Source: Sulfurovaceae bacterium (GTDB taxonomy: Bacteria; Campylobacterota; Campylobacteria; Campylobacterales; Sulfurovaceae). Taken from it: 64,000 bases of DNA. Position numbers and translations under genes: made by a program. The notes beneath the pieces are model-generated. The model had not been told where the DNA came from. It was given only the letters and a program-made list of their open reading frames with translations, and ran no database searches. Positions within the stretch are counted from its first letter, which is position 1. Each line of letters begins with the position of its first letter. Shown in pieces: positions 1 to 9,846 of the stretch. Location of the stretch: contig JAQTLV010000003.1 of NCBI GenBank assembly GCA_028714675.1, forward strand, positions 283,031-347,030, read 5' to 3'.

Positions 1-1
1 C

Positions 2-997
2 TCTTATACTTATTTGGGTGAATTGTATTTAAATTACAAAATCAGCAATACAAATATAAAAGCAGGTCGACAAAAACTTGATACTCCTATGGCTGGGAGT
101 GATGATGCTAGAATGTTGCCAAATCTTTTTGAAGCAATTGTGATAAGCAATACAGATATAAAAGATACAACTTTAATAGCTGCTCATGTAACAAAAGAGA
201 GCGTAGGTACTTTTGGGAATGTTTATTCACCAGGGGCTTTAAGTATTCAAAGTGGTTATGGTTTGGGGTTTAAAGATGGAACAAGTGGTAAGTTCGAAAA
301 TATGGGACATATTGCACTTGGAAGTGGTAATGACACAGATGGTGTAACAGCCATCGCTGGCATATACACAGGAATTCCTAATTTAAAACTTCAAGCTTGG
401 GACTATTATGCTCATGACATATTAAATGCTTTATATCTGCAGGCTGATTATGGTTGGGATTGTAAACTTAACCCAAATATCAAGATGAGTGCTTCTGCTC
501 AATATATCAATGAGAGTGATGTTGGCGACAAACTAGCAGGAAGTGTTGATAGTAATTATTGGGGAATTAAGCTTGGGAGTAAAATCAAAGATTTAGATTT
601 ATCTGTAGCTTATTCGCAAACTGGTAAAAGCACAGGTGATTCAATGAATGGTGGTGTTATCAGTCCTTGGGGTGGAATGCCTGCATTTACACAAGGTATG
701 GTCACTCGTCATCAATTTTTTGCTGATACAACAGCTATAAAAGGAACTGTCGGTTATAATCTAAAATCACTTACTAACTTACCTTTAAATGCTTCTGCTT
801 ACTATGTTGACTATGATATAGGAAGCGCAAATACTTATCAAGCAGGCACTAGTTGGACCGCAACAGAAGCTGGATTTGATATAGCATATAAGCCAAGCAG
901 CAGTCTTGAATTGAAACTTAGAGCAAATTTCCCTAGAGATTTTGCTCCAAATCAAGATTGGAATGAATATAGAGTAATTGCAAATTATAATTTCTAA
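2..997 (+). CDS. Outer-membrane porin, OprD/Campylobacter MOMP-like (5' end missing)
   Basis: The reading frame is open from the first bases of the window, so the signal peptide and N-terminus lie outside it. What remains is rich in alternating polar/hydrophobic, Gly- and Tyr-containing stretches typical of a beta barrel and ends in Asn-Tyr-Asn-Phe, a C-terminal aromatic expected for outer-membrane assembly. It resembles the OprD-like porins common in Campylobacterota. It ends 11 bp before the DUF485-ActP pair, so a role in passing small carboxylates such as acetate to the inner-membrane symporter is a fair inference, not a proven specificity. Confidence 0.75.
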   Translation, partial: SYTYLGELYLNYKISNTNIKAGRQKLDTPMAGSDDARMLPNLFEAIVISNTDIKDTTLIAAHVTKESVGTFGNVYSPGALSIQSGYGLGFKDGTSGKFENMGHIALGSGNDTDGVTAIAGIYTGIPNLKLQAWDYYAHDILNALYLQADYGWDCKLNPNIKMSASAQYINESDVGDKLAGSVDSNYWGIKLGSKIKDLDLSVAYSQTGKSTGDSMNGGVISPWGGMPAFTQGMVTRHQFFADTTAIKGTVGYNLKSLTNLPLNASAYYVDYDIGSANTYQAGTSWTATEAGFDIAYKPSSSLELKLRANFPRDFAPNQDWNEYRVIANYNF

Positions 998-1008
998 AAG
1001 GAGAAATC

Positions 1009-1317
1009 ATGAATTCAGATATGATAAAAGATATTATGGCAAATCCAAAATATCAAGAGTTGGTTCAAAAAAGAGGTAGATTCGCTTGGATTCTATCTCT
1101 TATAGTTATAGTAGTATATTTCAGTTTTGTTTTAATTGTAGCTTTTGATCCAAAATTATTGGCGATAAAACTATATGGTGTTACAACATTGGCGATACCA
1201 GTTGGCGTTGCTATAATAATTATGTCATTTGTTTTGACAGGTGTTTATGTAAAAAGAGCTAATAGTGAATTTGATGATATGGTTGCAGAAATAAAAAATT
1301 CTGTAAAGAAAGGATAA
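1009..1317 (+). CDS. DUF485 family membrane protein
   Basis: A 102-residue protein with two predicted membrane segments (about residues 25-50 and 60-82) separated by a short loop, and charged ends. This is the DUF485 (YjcH-type) architecture. In many bacteria a DUF485 protein is encoded directly upstream of the acetate symporter ActP, as here (4 bp gap). It probably acts with the transporter; the exact role of the family is not established. A good ribosome-binding site (AAAGGAG) precedes the ATG. Confidence 0.85.
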   Translation: MNSDMIKDIMANPKYQELVQKRGRFAWILSLIVIVVYFSFVLIVAFDPKLLAIKLYGVTTLAIPVGVAIIIMSFVLTGVYVKRANSEFDDMVAEIKNSVKKG

Positions 1318-1321
1318 AAGT

Positions 1322-3145
1322 ATGAAAAAAATATTTACTATATTTTTAGCTCTTGGAGCATTTGCATTTGCTACAGGTCTTGAGGGTGGAGTAGAAAAAC
1401 AACCTCTTAATGTATCTGCAATCGTAATGTTTTTGGTTTTCGTCGCTGGTACGCTAGGAATTACCTATTGGGCTGCTAAAAGAACAAAAACAGCAAAAGA
1501 TTTTTATGCTGCTGGCGGTGGAATTACAGGTTTTCAAAATGGTTTAGCAATCGCTGGGGACTATATGTCAGCAGCATCTTTCCTCGGAATATCTGCAATG
1601 GTTTATGAAAAAGGTTATGATGGACTTATATACTCTATAGGTTTTTTAGTTGGTTGGCCTGTAATACTATTTTTAATGTCAGAAAGACTAAGAAATCTTG
1701 GTAAATATACATTTGCCGATGTTGCTTCTTATAGATTAAAGCAAACACCAATTAGAACATTAGCTGCTGCTGGATCTGTTGTAACTGTATTGCTTTATCT
1801 TATAGCTCAAATGGTAGGAGCAGGACAGCTTATACAAATGTTGTTCGGATTGCCTTACTCTTCTGCTGTTGTATTGGTTGGAATACTAATGATTCTTTAT
1901 GTTACATTCGGTGGAATGCTAGCTACTACTTGGGTTCAAATCATTAAAGCAGTATTGCTGCTCTCTGGTGCTACATTTATGGCTTTGGCTGTTATGGTTC
2001 ATTTTGGCTTTAGTCCAGACGCACTTTTTGCAAAAGCAATGGAGATCAAGATGACAAGTGCTGATGCTGCATTTAAACTAGCAAGTGATGCAAACGCAAC
2101 TGCACAAGCTGCTTTAGCTTCTGCTACTTCTGATGCAAACATCACAGCCCTTACAGACGCTGCTACTCAAGCATCAAAAAAAGCAGCTAATGCAGCTAAA
2201 GAGGTAAAAGCAGCTAGTGGTATATTGGCTCCTGGTGGATTCTTGCCTGATCCAATTTCTGCTATTTCACTTGGTCTAGCCCTTATGCTAGGAACAGCTG
2301 GATTACCACATATTTTAATGAGATTTTTTACAGTTGCTGATGCAAAAGAAGCGAGAAAATCAGTATTTTATGCAACTGGTTTCATAGGATATTTTTATAT
2401 CCTTACTTTCATAATCGGTTTTGGTGCTATTGTAATGGTTTATAATAATCCACAATATATAGATTTAGCAAAACAAGCTGTCGAAGGTGGTTATCCATTG
2501 TTGGGTGGTAAAAATATGCCTGCAATTCATTTAGCTCAAGCTGTTGGTGGAAATTTCTTTTTAGGATTTATTTCTGCAGTTGCATTTGCTACAATACTTG
2601 CTGTTGTTTCTGGTCTTACACTAGCAGGTGCTAGTGCAATTTCGCATGATTTGTATGCTAGTGTATTTAGACATGGTCGTGTTGACGAAGCAACCGAAAT
2701 GAAAGTATCAAAAATGGCTACATTAGTTCTTGGAATTTTAGCTATTATTCTTGGTATTATTTTTGAAAAACAAAATATTGCATTTATGGTTGGTCTTGCT
2801 TTTGCAGTTGCTGCTTCAGCAAACTTCCCTGTATTGTTTCTTTCAATGTTTTGGAAAAAACTTACTACAAGAGGTGCTTTGATAGGTGGTGCGATGGGTC
2901 TAACTACGGCTATTGTTCTTGTTATATTAAGCCCTGTTGTTTGGGTGGATGTATTTAAGAATGCTGAGGCTATATTCCCATATAAACATCCAGCATTGTT
3001 TTCTGTAACTGTTGCATTTTTCTTTACTTGGTTATTCTCTATTACAGATAATAGTCAAAGTGCGAAAGATGAAATGGCTGCATTTGATGCTCAAGATGTT
3101 AGAAGTCAAACAGGTATAGGCGCAGAAGGTGCCATATCACACTAA
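1322..3145 (+). CDS. actP: Cation/acetate symporter, SSS family (ActP-like)
   Basis: Solute:sodium symporter family protein, 607 residues, with a cleavable-looking N-terminal hydrophobic segment and about 13 further membrane segments. The early stretch with [20 protein letters not shown] is characteristic of ActP, which imports acetate and related short monocarboxylates with a cation. The protein is longer than the roughly 550 residues of the E. coli homologue because of an alanine-rich hydrophilic insert (about residues 244-298). The context (porin, DUF485, acetyl-CoA synthetase) supports acetate uptake. Substrate is inferred from family and context. Confidence 0.88.
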   Translation: MKKIFTIFLALGAFAFATGLEGGVEKQPLNVSAIVMFLVFVAGTLGITYWAAKRTKTAKDFYAAGGGITGFQNGLAIAGDYMSAASFLGISAMVYEKGYDGLIYSIGFLVGWPVILFLMSERLRNLGKYTFADVASYRLKQTPIRTLAAAGSVVTVLLYLIAQMVGAGQLIQMLFGLPYSSAVVLVGILMILYVTFGGMLATTWVQIIKAVLLLSGATFMALAVMVHFGFSPDALFAKAMEIKMTSADAAFKLASDANATAQAALASATSDANITALTDAATQASKKAANAAKEVKAASGILAPGGFLPDPISAISLGLALMLGTAGLPHILMRFFTVADAKEARKSVFYATGFIGYFYILTFIIGFGAIVMVYNNPQYIDLAKQAVEGGYPLLGGKNMPAIHLAQAVGGNFFLGFISAVAFATILAVVSGLTLAGASAISHDLYASVFRHGRVDEATEMKVSKMATLVLGILAIILGIIFEKQNIAFMVGLAFAVAASANFPVLFLSMFWKKLTTRGALIGGAMGLTTAIVLVILSPVVWVDVFKNAEAIFPYKHPALFSVTVAFFFTWLFSITDNSQSAKDEMAAFDAQDVRSQTGIGAEGAISH

Positions 3146-3151
3146 AATAAT

Positions 3152-3174
3152 CTGTCAGGCTTTTGCCATGGCAG
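3152..3174 (+). promoter_or_regulatory. Stem-loop between actP and the DUF294 gene
   Basis: CTGTCAGGC pairs with GCC-A-TGGCAG around a TTTT loop: nine base pairs with one bulged A and one G-T wobble. It sits directly in front of a strong Shine-Dalgarno sequence (AGGAGG, 3175-3180). There is no following T-run, so it looks less like a rho-independent terminator than an mRNA processing, stabilising or translation-control structure that lets the downstream gene be expressed differently from actP. Function is inferred. Confidence 0.45.
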
Positions 3175-3184
3175 AGGAGGTTAA

Positions 3185-4999
3185 ATGAATCAATTGCTCG
3201 ATTCGCTAAAAGAACATCTACCATTTTCTATACTTGATGATATGGCACTTGAAATATTGCGAAAAAATACAAAAATAGGGTATTATCCAAACAATAGTGT
3301 CCTCGTCTTAAATGGTCATGCATTTGAATTTGTATATATAGTGATAAAAGGTCAAGTCGAAGCAAGAAGTGATGGTGAATTATTGGATATATATAGCAAT
3401 AATGATGTATTTGGTGCAATAGAGATACTAAAAAACGAATTATCTACTTATGAATATACGGTATCCGAAGAGCTTATATGTTTTGAACTTAATAAAAATA
3501 CTTTCTTTGAACTATGTGATAAATATACCGAATTTAGAGATTATTTTTTTCTATCTTTAGTCGAAAGAGCAAATTCTCTTAAAAATAAAAAAGAGTACGA
3601 ATCTATGGGTGACTTGATGATATCTAGACTGGATAGAAGTATACTCCATCAAGCATGCATAATTGACGGCTCTACTCCTGTAGCAAAAGCTCTTGAGACG
3701 ATGGAAAACGCTAGAGTGTCATCCATATTGGTTAAAAACAGAGAAGGGTATGGAATAGTTACTGATGCAGATCTTAGATATTATATATTGAATTCTGATA
3801 GTATAGATAATATATCACAAATACAAACTTATCCTATGATATCAACTACCGAGGGTGAGTTTTTATTTAATATATTGCTTCTTATGACACAAAAATCAAT
3901 AAAACATTTACCAGTTTTTTCAAAAAATAAAGAGTTAATAGGCGTTTTAGAATTGATTGATTTGTTGAGCTTTTTTTCGAATCAAACATATCTTGTAAAT
4001 ATACAAATGCAAAATGCCAATACTTTAGAAGATGTTATAAAAGCATCTTCTAGACTAGAGGTAATGGTAAGAGCGTTGCATTCCAAAGGTGTTAAAAGTA
4101 GATATATAGCTAGAATAGTATCTGACATAAACAAGAGAATGTACAATAAATTATTTAGTCTAATTTTGCCAAAAGAGTGGCAAGAAAATGCCTCATTGAT
4201 ACTACTTGGAAGCGAAGGTAGATCTGAGCAAATACTCAGAACAGATCAAGATAATGCTATCATATTCAAAGCAGGATTTAAACCAAATAACATACAAGAA
4301 ATTACAACTAAATTTGTAGAAGCATTGGATGCTATAGGTTTTCCTAGATGTGCTGGAAATGTAATGATTATAAATCCGATGTGGTGCAAGAGTATAGATG
4401 AATACAAGACAACAATAGATGAGTGGTGTGAGCATCCAAACTATGAAAATATAATGGATATGGCAATTTTGTTCGACTCTTTTAGTGTTGCTGGAGATGA
4501 CAAAATACATAATGAAGTTATGGGGTATTTAAAAAACTCCATTGATTCAAATCCAATACTTATTAGACACTTAGCAAAATCTATAGAAAATTTTGACTCC
4601 GCAATCGGTATATTTTCTCAATTTGTCACAAGCGGAAAAGGACACAGAGGAGAAATAGATATAAAAAAATCTGCCATTTTTCCAATGATACATGGCATTA
4701 GAACATTGGCTATTGAATATAAAATTGAAGTTACTAACACATATGAAAGAATCAAAGAGTTAAATAATTTGGGTTTTTTCAATAGGGAAGATGCACACGA
4801 TATGATTGAGTCTCTTGAAATTTTAAATTCCATTAGACTAAATACCCAATTGTCCTTGCCAAGTTCGGCTATAAGCAATTATATATCAATAAATTCTCTA
4901 AGTAAAATACAAAGAGATTTACTAAAAGATGCACTAAAAACAGTAAGCAAGTTTAAGAAAACAATTCAATATCACTATAAACTTTCTTTGGTAGGATAA
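3185..4999 (+). CDS. cNMP-binding / CBS / DUF294 putative nucleotidyltransferase
   Basis: A 604-residue cytoplasmic signalling-type protein. In order: an N-terminal cyclic-nucleotide-binding-like beta roll (about 1-130), a pair of CBS domains (about 150-270), the DUF294 nucleotidyltransferase-like domain with Gly-Ser-Glu-Gly-Arg and a following Asp-Gln-Asp (about 335-360), and the DUF294 C-terminal helical domain. The architecture resembles bacterial regulators related in layout to PII uridylyltransferase. Genes of this type commonly neighbour a DnaQ-like exonuclease and actP/acs, as here. No target protein is known; a regulatory role over acetate metabolism is an inference. Confidence 0.85.
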   Translation: MNQLLDSLKEHLPFSILDDMALEILRKNTKIGYYPNNSVLVLNGHAFEFVYIVIKGQVEARSDGELLDIYSNNDVFGAIEILKNELSTYEYTVSEELICFELNKNTFFELCDKYTEFRDYFFLSLVERANSLKNKKEYESMGDLMISRLDRSILHQACIIDGSTPVAKALETMENARVSSILVKNREGYGIVTDADLRYYILNSDSIDNISQIQTYPMISTTEGEFLFNILLLMTQKSIKHLPVFSKNKELIGVLELIDLLSFFSNQTYLVNIQMQNANTLEDVIKASSRLEVMVRALHSKGVKSRYIARIVSDINKRMYNKLFSLILPKEWQENASLILLGSEGRSEQILRTDQDNAIIFKAGFKPNNIQEITTKFVEALDAIGFPRCAGNVMIINPMWCKSIDEYKTTIDEWCEHPNYENIMDMAILFDSFSVAGDDKIHNEVMGYLKNSIDSNPILIRHLAKSIENFDSAIGIFSQFVTSGKGHRGEIDIKKSAIFPMIHGIRTLAIEYKIEVTNTYERIKELNNLGFFNREDAHDMIESLEILNSIRLNTQLSLPSSAISNYISINSLSKIQRDLLKDALKTVSKFKKTIQYHYKLSLVG

Positions 5000-5001
5000 T
5001 A

Positions 5002-5610
5002 ATGTTTAAGGATTTTTTTGATAATCTTAACCATAAAAAATTAAAAGACTCTAGATTTGAGTTTTTATTTGAAGGGAATAGTGATGAAATAGTGGTCTTT
5101 GACACAGAAACCACAGGATTAAATCCAAAAATTGATGATATAGTCTCAATTGGTGCTGTGAAGATAAAAGATAATAAAATTTTACTTGATAGTTCTTTTG
5201 AGATTTATATCAAGCAAAAACAAGCTATTAGTAGTGAAAGTATCAAAGTTCACCAAATAAGGAATTGCGATCTACACGAAGCTTTGGAGTTGGAAGATGC
5301 TATAGATAAATTTTTATATTACATAGGCAATGCAAAACTTGTTGGATATTATCTTGAATTTGATGTGGCAATGATAAACAAATATATAAAAAAAATGTAT
5401 GGTATAAAATTGCCAAATCAACAAGAAGAAGTATCGGCTATCTATTATGATAAAAAAATAAATTCGATTCCACAAGGAAATATAGACTTGAGGTTTGATA
5501 CAATAACAAAAAATTTAGATTTGCCGCCTTTAAAGGCACATAATGCTATCAATGATGCGATTATGACAGCAATAATCTATTTAAAGTTAAAACAGACAAC
5601 TAAAATTTAG
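5002..5610 (+). CDS. DnaQ-like 3'-5' exonuclease
   Basis: A 202-residue DEDDh-fold exonuclease. Exo I is the Asp-Thr-Glu-Thr-Thr-Gly-Leu motif (about residues 35-41), Exo II is in the [10 protein letters not shown] stretch (about 120), and Exo III is AHNAINDA (about 180-187). It lacks polymerase or helicase domains, so it is a stand-alone family member rather than proven DNA polymerase III epsilon. It starts 2 bp after the DUF294 gene, a pairing seen in many proteobacteria, suggesting a functional link to that protein. Confidence 0.85.
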   Translation: MFKDFFDNLNHKKLKDSRFEFLFEGNSDEIVVFDTETTGLNPKIDDIVSIGAVKIKDNKILLDSSFEIYIKQKQAISSESIKVHQIRNCDLHEALELEDAIDKFLYYIGNAKLVGYYLEFDVAMINKYIKKMYGIKLPNQQEEVSAIYYDKKINSIPQGNIDLRFDTITKNLDLPPLKAHNAINDAIMTAIIYLKLKQTTKI

Positions 5611-5623
5611 AAAAAGGATAAAA

Positions 5624-7582
5624 ATGCTACAAGAAAAATATTACCCAAATGAAGAACATGTAAAGAGTGCTGCTATAAAAAGCATGGATGAATACAAAAG
5701 TCTTATGAATGAAGCCAAGGAAGATTATGAAGGTTTTTGGGGTAAATTTGCAAATGAAAAAATAGATTGGTTTAAGCCTTATACAAAAGTTCTTGATGAA
5801 TCTAATGCTCCATTTTATAAATGGTTTGTAGGTGGACAACTAAATGTTGCATATCAATGTGTTGATAGACACTTAAAAGACAAGAAAAACAAAGCAGCGA
5901 TAATCTTTGAAGGTGATAATGGGGATAATAGAATATTGACATATAGAGAACTTGCTTATGAAGTAAGTAAAACTGCAAATATGTTCAAAAATAAATTTAA
6001 TATCAAAAAAGGCGATAGAGTTGTTCTTTATATGCCTATGATACCAGAAGCTGCTATTAGCATGTTAGCTTGTGCTAAAATAGGTGCTATTCACTCTGTT
6101 GTTTTTGGTGGTTTTAGTGCCGAAGCATTAAGAGATAGAATAATAGATGCCGAGGCAAAACTTGTTGTAACTGCAGATGGGGCTTTCAGAAAAGGTTCTC
6201 CATACATGCTAAAACCAGTAGTAGATGAAGCTTTATCTGCAGGTTGTGAATGTGTTAAATCTGTTTGTGTTGTAGAGAGAAATAATCAAGAGATTACTTG
6301 GGTTTCAGGAAGAGATTACTCATATAATGAATTGGTTAAAAATGAATCATCTTTTTGTGAATCAGAGCCAATGGATAGCGAAGATCCTCTATTTTTGCTT
6401 TATACAAGTGGAAGTACTGGCAAACCAAAAGGGGTGCAACATTCTCAAGCAGGATATATCCTTTGGGCTCAAATGACAATGGAATGGGTATTTGATATAA
6501 AAGATAATGATACTTATTGGTGTACAGCTGACGTTGGCTGGATAACAGGGCATACATATATAGTTTATGGTCCATTGGCAGCTGGTGCAACAACTATTAT
6601 GTTTGAAGGTGTTCCAACATTCCCAGATGCAGGCAGATGCTGGAAAATGGTTGAAGATTATAAAATAAATCAATTTTATACAGCTCCAACTGCAATAAGA
6701 CTTCTCCATAAAATGGGAGCAGATGAGCCTAAAAAATATGATTTAAGCAGCTTAAGAATTCTTGGTACTGTTGGTGAGCCAATAGACCCACCTGCATGGA
6801 GATGGTACTATGAAGAGATTGGTAGAAATAAGTGTGCTATAGTTGATACATACTGGCAAACAGAAACAGGCGGACACATGATAAGTCCACTTCCATTTGC
6901 AACGACAATTAAACCTGCTTGTGCTACATTCCCACTTCCTGGAATAATGGCAGAAGTTATAGATGAAAATGGCAATCCAACTCCAGTAGGCGAAAAAGGG
7001 TTTATGTGTATAACGAAACCTTGGCCTAGTATGATTAGAAATATTTGGAATGATAATGAGAGATTTGAAAAATCATATTTTGGAGATTGCAAAAAAGATG
7101 GCAAGCCTGTATATTTCACAGGCGATGGTGCTATGATGGATGAAGAGGGTTATATAACTATCACAGGAAGAACAGATGATGTTATCAATGTAAGTGGACA
7201 TAGAATGGGAACTGCCGAAGTTGAAGCCGCTATCAAAAAACATCCTGCAGTTGCTGCAAATGCTGTTGTTGGCAAACCGCATCCTATAAAAGGTGAAGGA
7301 ATTTTCGCTTATATCGTACTAAAAGGCGAAGATAATTTTGGAAATGAAGCAGAAACCATCAAAGAGATTAATGAGATAATTAAAAAAGAGATAGGTGCGA
7401 TAGCACTTTGTGATGATATGGTTTTTGTTCCAGATGTTCCAAAAACAAGAAGTGGTAAAATCATGAGAAGACTTCTAAGAAGTATAGCTAAAGGCGAAGA
7501 GATAACTCAAGATATTTCAACGCTTGAAGATCCTAGCGTAGTTAGAAAAATAGAAGAGATTGTTAGATCTTGCAAGTTGTAA
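5624..7582 (+). CDS. acs: Acetyl-CoA synthetase (AMP-forming)
   Basis: A 652-residue ANL-superfamily enzyme that converts acetate, ATP and CoA to acetyl-CoA, AMP and pyrophosphate. Visible motifs: the ATP/AMP signature [10 protein letters not shown] (about 264-273), the adenylate-binding YWQTETGG (about 412-419), the hinge and CoA-binding region [11 protein letters not shown] (about 524-534), and the C-terminal [11 protein letters not shown] with the catalytic, usually acetylatable lysine. Length matches the family. It closes the acetate module and is preceded by AAAAAGGAT. Confidence 0.97.
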   Translation: MLQEKYYPNEEHVKSAAIKSMDEYKSLMNEAKEDYEGFWGKFANEKIDWFKPYTKVLDESNAPFYKWFVGGQLNVAYQCVDRHLKDKKNKAAIIFEGDNGDNRILTYRELAYEVSKTANMFKNKFNIKKGDRVVLYMPMIPEAAISMLACAKIGAIHSVVFGGFSAEALRDRIIDAEAKLVVTADGAFRKGSPYMLKPVVDEALSAGCECVKSVCVVERNNQEITWVSGRDYSYNELVKNESSFCESEPMDSEDPLFLLYTSGSTGKPKGVQHSQAGYILWAQMTMEWVFDIKDNDTYWCTADVGWITGHTYIVYGPLAAGATTIMFEGVPTFPDAGRCWKMVEDYKINQFYTAPTAIRLLHKMGADEPKKYDLSSLRILGTVGEPIDPPAWRWYYEEIGRNKCAIVDTYWQTETGGHMISPLPFATTIKPACATFPLPGIMAEVIDENGNPTPVGEKGFMCITKPWPSMIRNIWNDNERFEKSYFGDCKKDGKPVYFTGDGAMMDEEGYITITGRTDDVINVSGHRMGTAEVEAAIKKHPAVAANAVVGKPHPIKGEGIFAYIVLKGEDNFGNEAETIKEINEIIKKEIGAIALCDDMVFVPDVPKTRSGKIMRRLLRSIAKGEEITQDISTLEDPSVVRKIEEIVRSCKL

Positions 7583-7586
7583 TTTC

Positions 7587-7656
7587 GTCACTGCGAGCGT
7601 AGTGTGGCAGTCCATTATTATGGATTGCTTCGTCGGCTATGCCTTCTCGCAAAGAC
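7587..7656. repeat. Imperfect palindromic intergenic repeat
   Basis: About 70 bp forming a long imperfect inverted repeat: GTCACTGCGAG at one end and CTCGCAAAGAC at the other, with GGCAGTCCA and TGGATTGC nearer the centre. It resembles the GTCATTGCGAG...CTCGCAATGAC elements found scattered in many bacterial genomes. It lies between the convergent acs and uracil-DNA glycosylase genes and could fold into a strong hairpin in either transcript, so it may also act as a transcription end. Confidence 0.7.
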
Positions 7657-7706
7657 AGCAATATTTATTTTGATTACTTAAATTATAACACAAATGAACA
7701 ACTTAT

Positions 7707-8375
7707 TTAAATCTCATCATACATTTTTTTAATACTCTTTAAATCCTCAAAAGCCTCTTTTTTTGCTGATGGATTTCTAAGTAAATAGCTTGGATGATAT
7801 GTGGGGATGATTGTAAGATTATCTTGTTTTATGATGCTTCCTCTTACTTTAGATATTTTTAGCTCATTTGTTGTTAAATATTTTAAAGCGACACTTCCAA
7901 GAGTTACTATAATTTTAGGCTTTATAATTTCAATCTGCTTTTTTAAAAATGGCAAACATGTAGTTGCCTCTTCTTGTGATGGTTCTCTATTGTTTGGTGG
8001 TCTGCATTTAACAATATTTGCTATATAAATATTTTCTCTTTTGAGCCCTAAAACATTTTCTATCATAGCAGTTAGTAACTCTCCAGACTTTCCTACAAAT
8101 GGTCTAGCTAATTTATCTTCATTCTCGCCAGGACCTTCACCAACAAACATAATTTTTGCACTTAGATTACCTTCGCCGAATACTACATTTGTTCTAGTTT
8201 TACTAAGTTGGCATAAGTGACATTGAAGCGTTTGTTTTTTTAAATTGTCCATATTTTGAGGGAGTATCATGGTATCTTGAGTTAATGACAATAGATTTGG
8301 GTTGTAGTACTTGTACCCAAGTGATTTTAGTATCAAAAGTTGTTTGATTTGTTGTGCTTTGGTCATTTTATCCAT
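7707..8375 (-). CDS. Uracil-DNA glycosylase, family 4-like
   Basis: A 222-residue member of the uracil-DNA glycosylase superfamily with an iron-sulfur cluster. Cys-His-Leu-Cys near residue 55 gives two cluster ligands, FVGEGPGENED (about 74-84) is motif 1, PFVGKSGEL follows, and HPSYLLRN near the C-terminus is motif 2. It removes uracil from DNA in base-excision repair. The N-terminal extension of about 45 residues before the core is also seen in related Campylobacterota proteins. Confidence 0.88.
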   Translation of the reverse strand: MDKMTKAQQIKQLLILKSLGYKYYNPNLLSLTQDTMILPQNMDNLKKQTLQCHLCQLSKTRTNVVFGEGNLSAKIMFVGEGPGENEDKLARPFVGKSGELLTAMIENVLGLKRENIYIANIVKCRPPNNREPSQEEATTCLPFLKKQIEIIKPKIIVTLGSVALKYLTTNELKISKVRGSIIKQDNLTIIPTYHPSYLLRNPSAKKEAFEDLKSIKKMYDEI

Positions 8376-8428
8376 TATAGAATACTACCAAAGATTATAT
8401 AAATAATGAGTCAAAAGACCCATTAAAA

Positions 8429-8815
8429 TTACTCAGTAACTTCTACTTCTACTGGTGTACCTTCCCAAATACCATGTTTTGTACAATATCCATGTGCTAC
8501 AAGGTTTAGTTTTTTACCAGTTGGGATGATAGTGAAAGTTGTTGTATTATGAGCTTTTAAATTTCCAAGAGTTCCTGGAACATAAGTTGCTTTTGCAAGC
8601 AATGTATCACCATTGAAAAGGCTTACTGATTCTATAAAATGATCAAAATCATCTGGGTGAGAGTATTCATTTCCCATCTTAACTGTTACTTCAAAAGGCT
8701 CTCCAGCTTTTGCTGTACTTGCACAGTGAATAAATGGAGAGTGTCTATCTATCAAATCTTTTTTAGCTTCTCTTTCAACTGTATCTATATCAACATATTT
8801 ATTTATTTTTGGCAT
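8429..8815 (-). CDS. Superoxide reductase (neelaredoxin/class II type)
   Basis: A 128-residue protein with the desulfoferrodoxin iron-binding fold. The active-site ligands are visible: a His in RHSPFIH near residue 25, His in EYSHPDDFDH (about 50-59), and CTKHGIWEG near the C-terminus supplying Cys and His. The N-terminal rubredoxin-like iron centre of class I enzymes is missing, making this class II. It reduces superoxide to hydrogen peroxide and is common in microaerophiles and anaerobes. Confidence 0.85.
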   Translation of the reverse strand: MPKINKYVDIDTVEREAKKDLIDRHSPFIHCASTAKAGEPFEVTVKMGNEYSHPDDFDHFIESVSLFNGDTLLAKATYVPGTLGNLKAHNTTTFTIIPTGKKLNLVAHGYCTKHGIWEGTPVEVEVTE

Positions 8816-8893
8816 ATTTTGTCTCCTTAATTTTAATTAACAAAGTCATTATAACATAATTTATTCTTAAAATAGGATAAATTTTATCCTATT

Positions 8894-9205
8894 TTAATCC
8901 AAATATGAACAGCAATAATCAGTTGGTGTAAAAACTTCCAAATCAAAAGAACTTTTTGCTGGTACATTAAAAGTTGTTGGAGTTCTTATCTCCATCCATT
9001 CACCAGATCCTTCTAATTTTACCTTTAGGTGTCCTGCAAGTATCTCCATCTCTTCAGCTTTATCTGTTCCAAAATTATAAGTACCAGGCAGCATAATACC
9101 AAGTGTTTTTTTCGAACCATCATTGAAAATAACAGTTCTGCTTGTTACTTTGCCATCAAAATATATATTTGCTTCTTTGATGACTTCTACATTGTTAAAA
9201 CTCAT
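8894..9205 (-). CDS. ppnP: Pyrimidine/purine nucleoside phosphorylase PpnP (DUF1255)
   Basis: A 103-residue single-domain cupin. The family signature is present: the PGTYNFGTDKAEEMEILAGH run followed by the WMEIRTPTTFNVPAKSSFDL region. PpnP proteins split a range of nucleosides with phosphate, for nucleoside salvage. Length is typical. It is a separate small gene between the superoxide reductase and the short asparaginase-like gene, all on the minus strand. Confidence 0.88.
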   Translation of the reverse strand: MSFNNVEVIKEANIYFDGKVTSRTVIFNDGSKKTLGIMLPGTYNFGTDKAEEMEILAGHLKVKLEGSGEWMEIRTPTTFNVPAKSSFDLEVFTPTDYCCSYLD

Positions 9206-9274
9206 TTATATCCTTGTGTTTATCTAATCTAATTTGAAAAATTATTTTATCAATATTTAACTGTTGAAAAAGTC

Positions 9275-9769
9275 CTATTTTTGTATAAATTTTCCAATTT
9301 CTCTATTCTTTATGATATTGTTATATTTTCCACAAAGCCCATTCATACAGATATATATACCAAATTCTTTTATATTATTTATATATCCAGCAGAAGATGC
9401 AAAATTTGCAGTAGCTTCTATAGGATTTATACTAAAAGGCACCATTGCGCCAGTTATGACTATATATTTATCTTTTATATTCAGATCCAAAAACTCTGCT
9501 GTAATGTGCATAGTATCTGTACCATGGATAATAATAAATTTATTATTTGAAGTATGATTTTTTATGGTTTGCAATATGATATTTCTATCATTATCATCAA
9601 ACTCGAGGCTATCTTTTCCTATTATATTAACTATTTCAAATTCGCACAACCAATTTTTTGATATAACATTCAATGCATTTGAGCTACCGTCAACTAATAA
9701 CTCGCCATTTATTGAATCATATAGCTTGTTAAATGTGCCTCCAGTATTTATTACTAAAATATTATTCAT
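9275..9769 (-). CDS. Short asparaginase-like protein (N-terminal domain only)
   Basis: A 164-residue protein matching only the N-terminal half of L-asparaginase/glutaminase. The catalytic nucleophile region NTGGTFNK (about 8-15) and the second-triad region HGTDTM (about 80-85) are present, followed by a Lys in the ITGAMVPF stretch; the C-terminal subunit-contact domain is absent. The frame is intact and ends cleanly. Stand-alone short forms occur in other Campylobacterota, so it is probably a real gene; whether it is an active amidase is unknown. Confidence 0.65.
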   Translation of the reverse strand: MNNILVINTGGTFNKLYDSINGELLVDGSSNALNVISKNWLCEFEIVNIIGKDSLEFDDNDRNIILQTIKNHTSNNKFIIIHGTDTMHITAEFLDLNIKDKYIVITGAMVPFSINPIEATANFASSAGYINNIKEFGIYICMNGLCGKYNNIIKNREIGKFIQK

Positions 9770-9846
9770 ATTATCCTCTCTCCTGATTGGTATTTTATCT
9801 TATTAGTGGTAAAATATCAAAAATTATATTTTGGAGACTTTTACAT

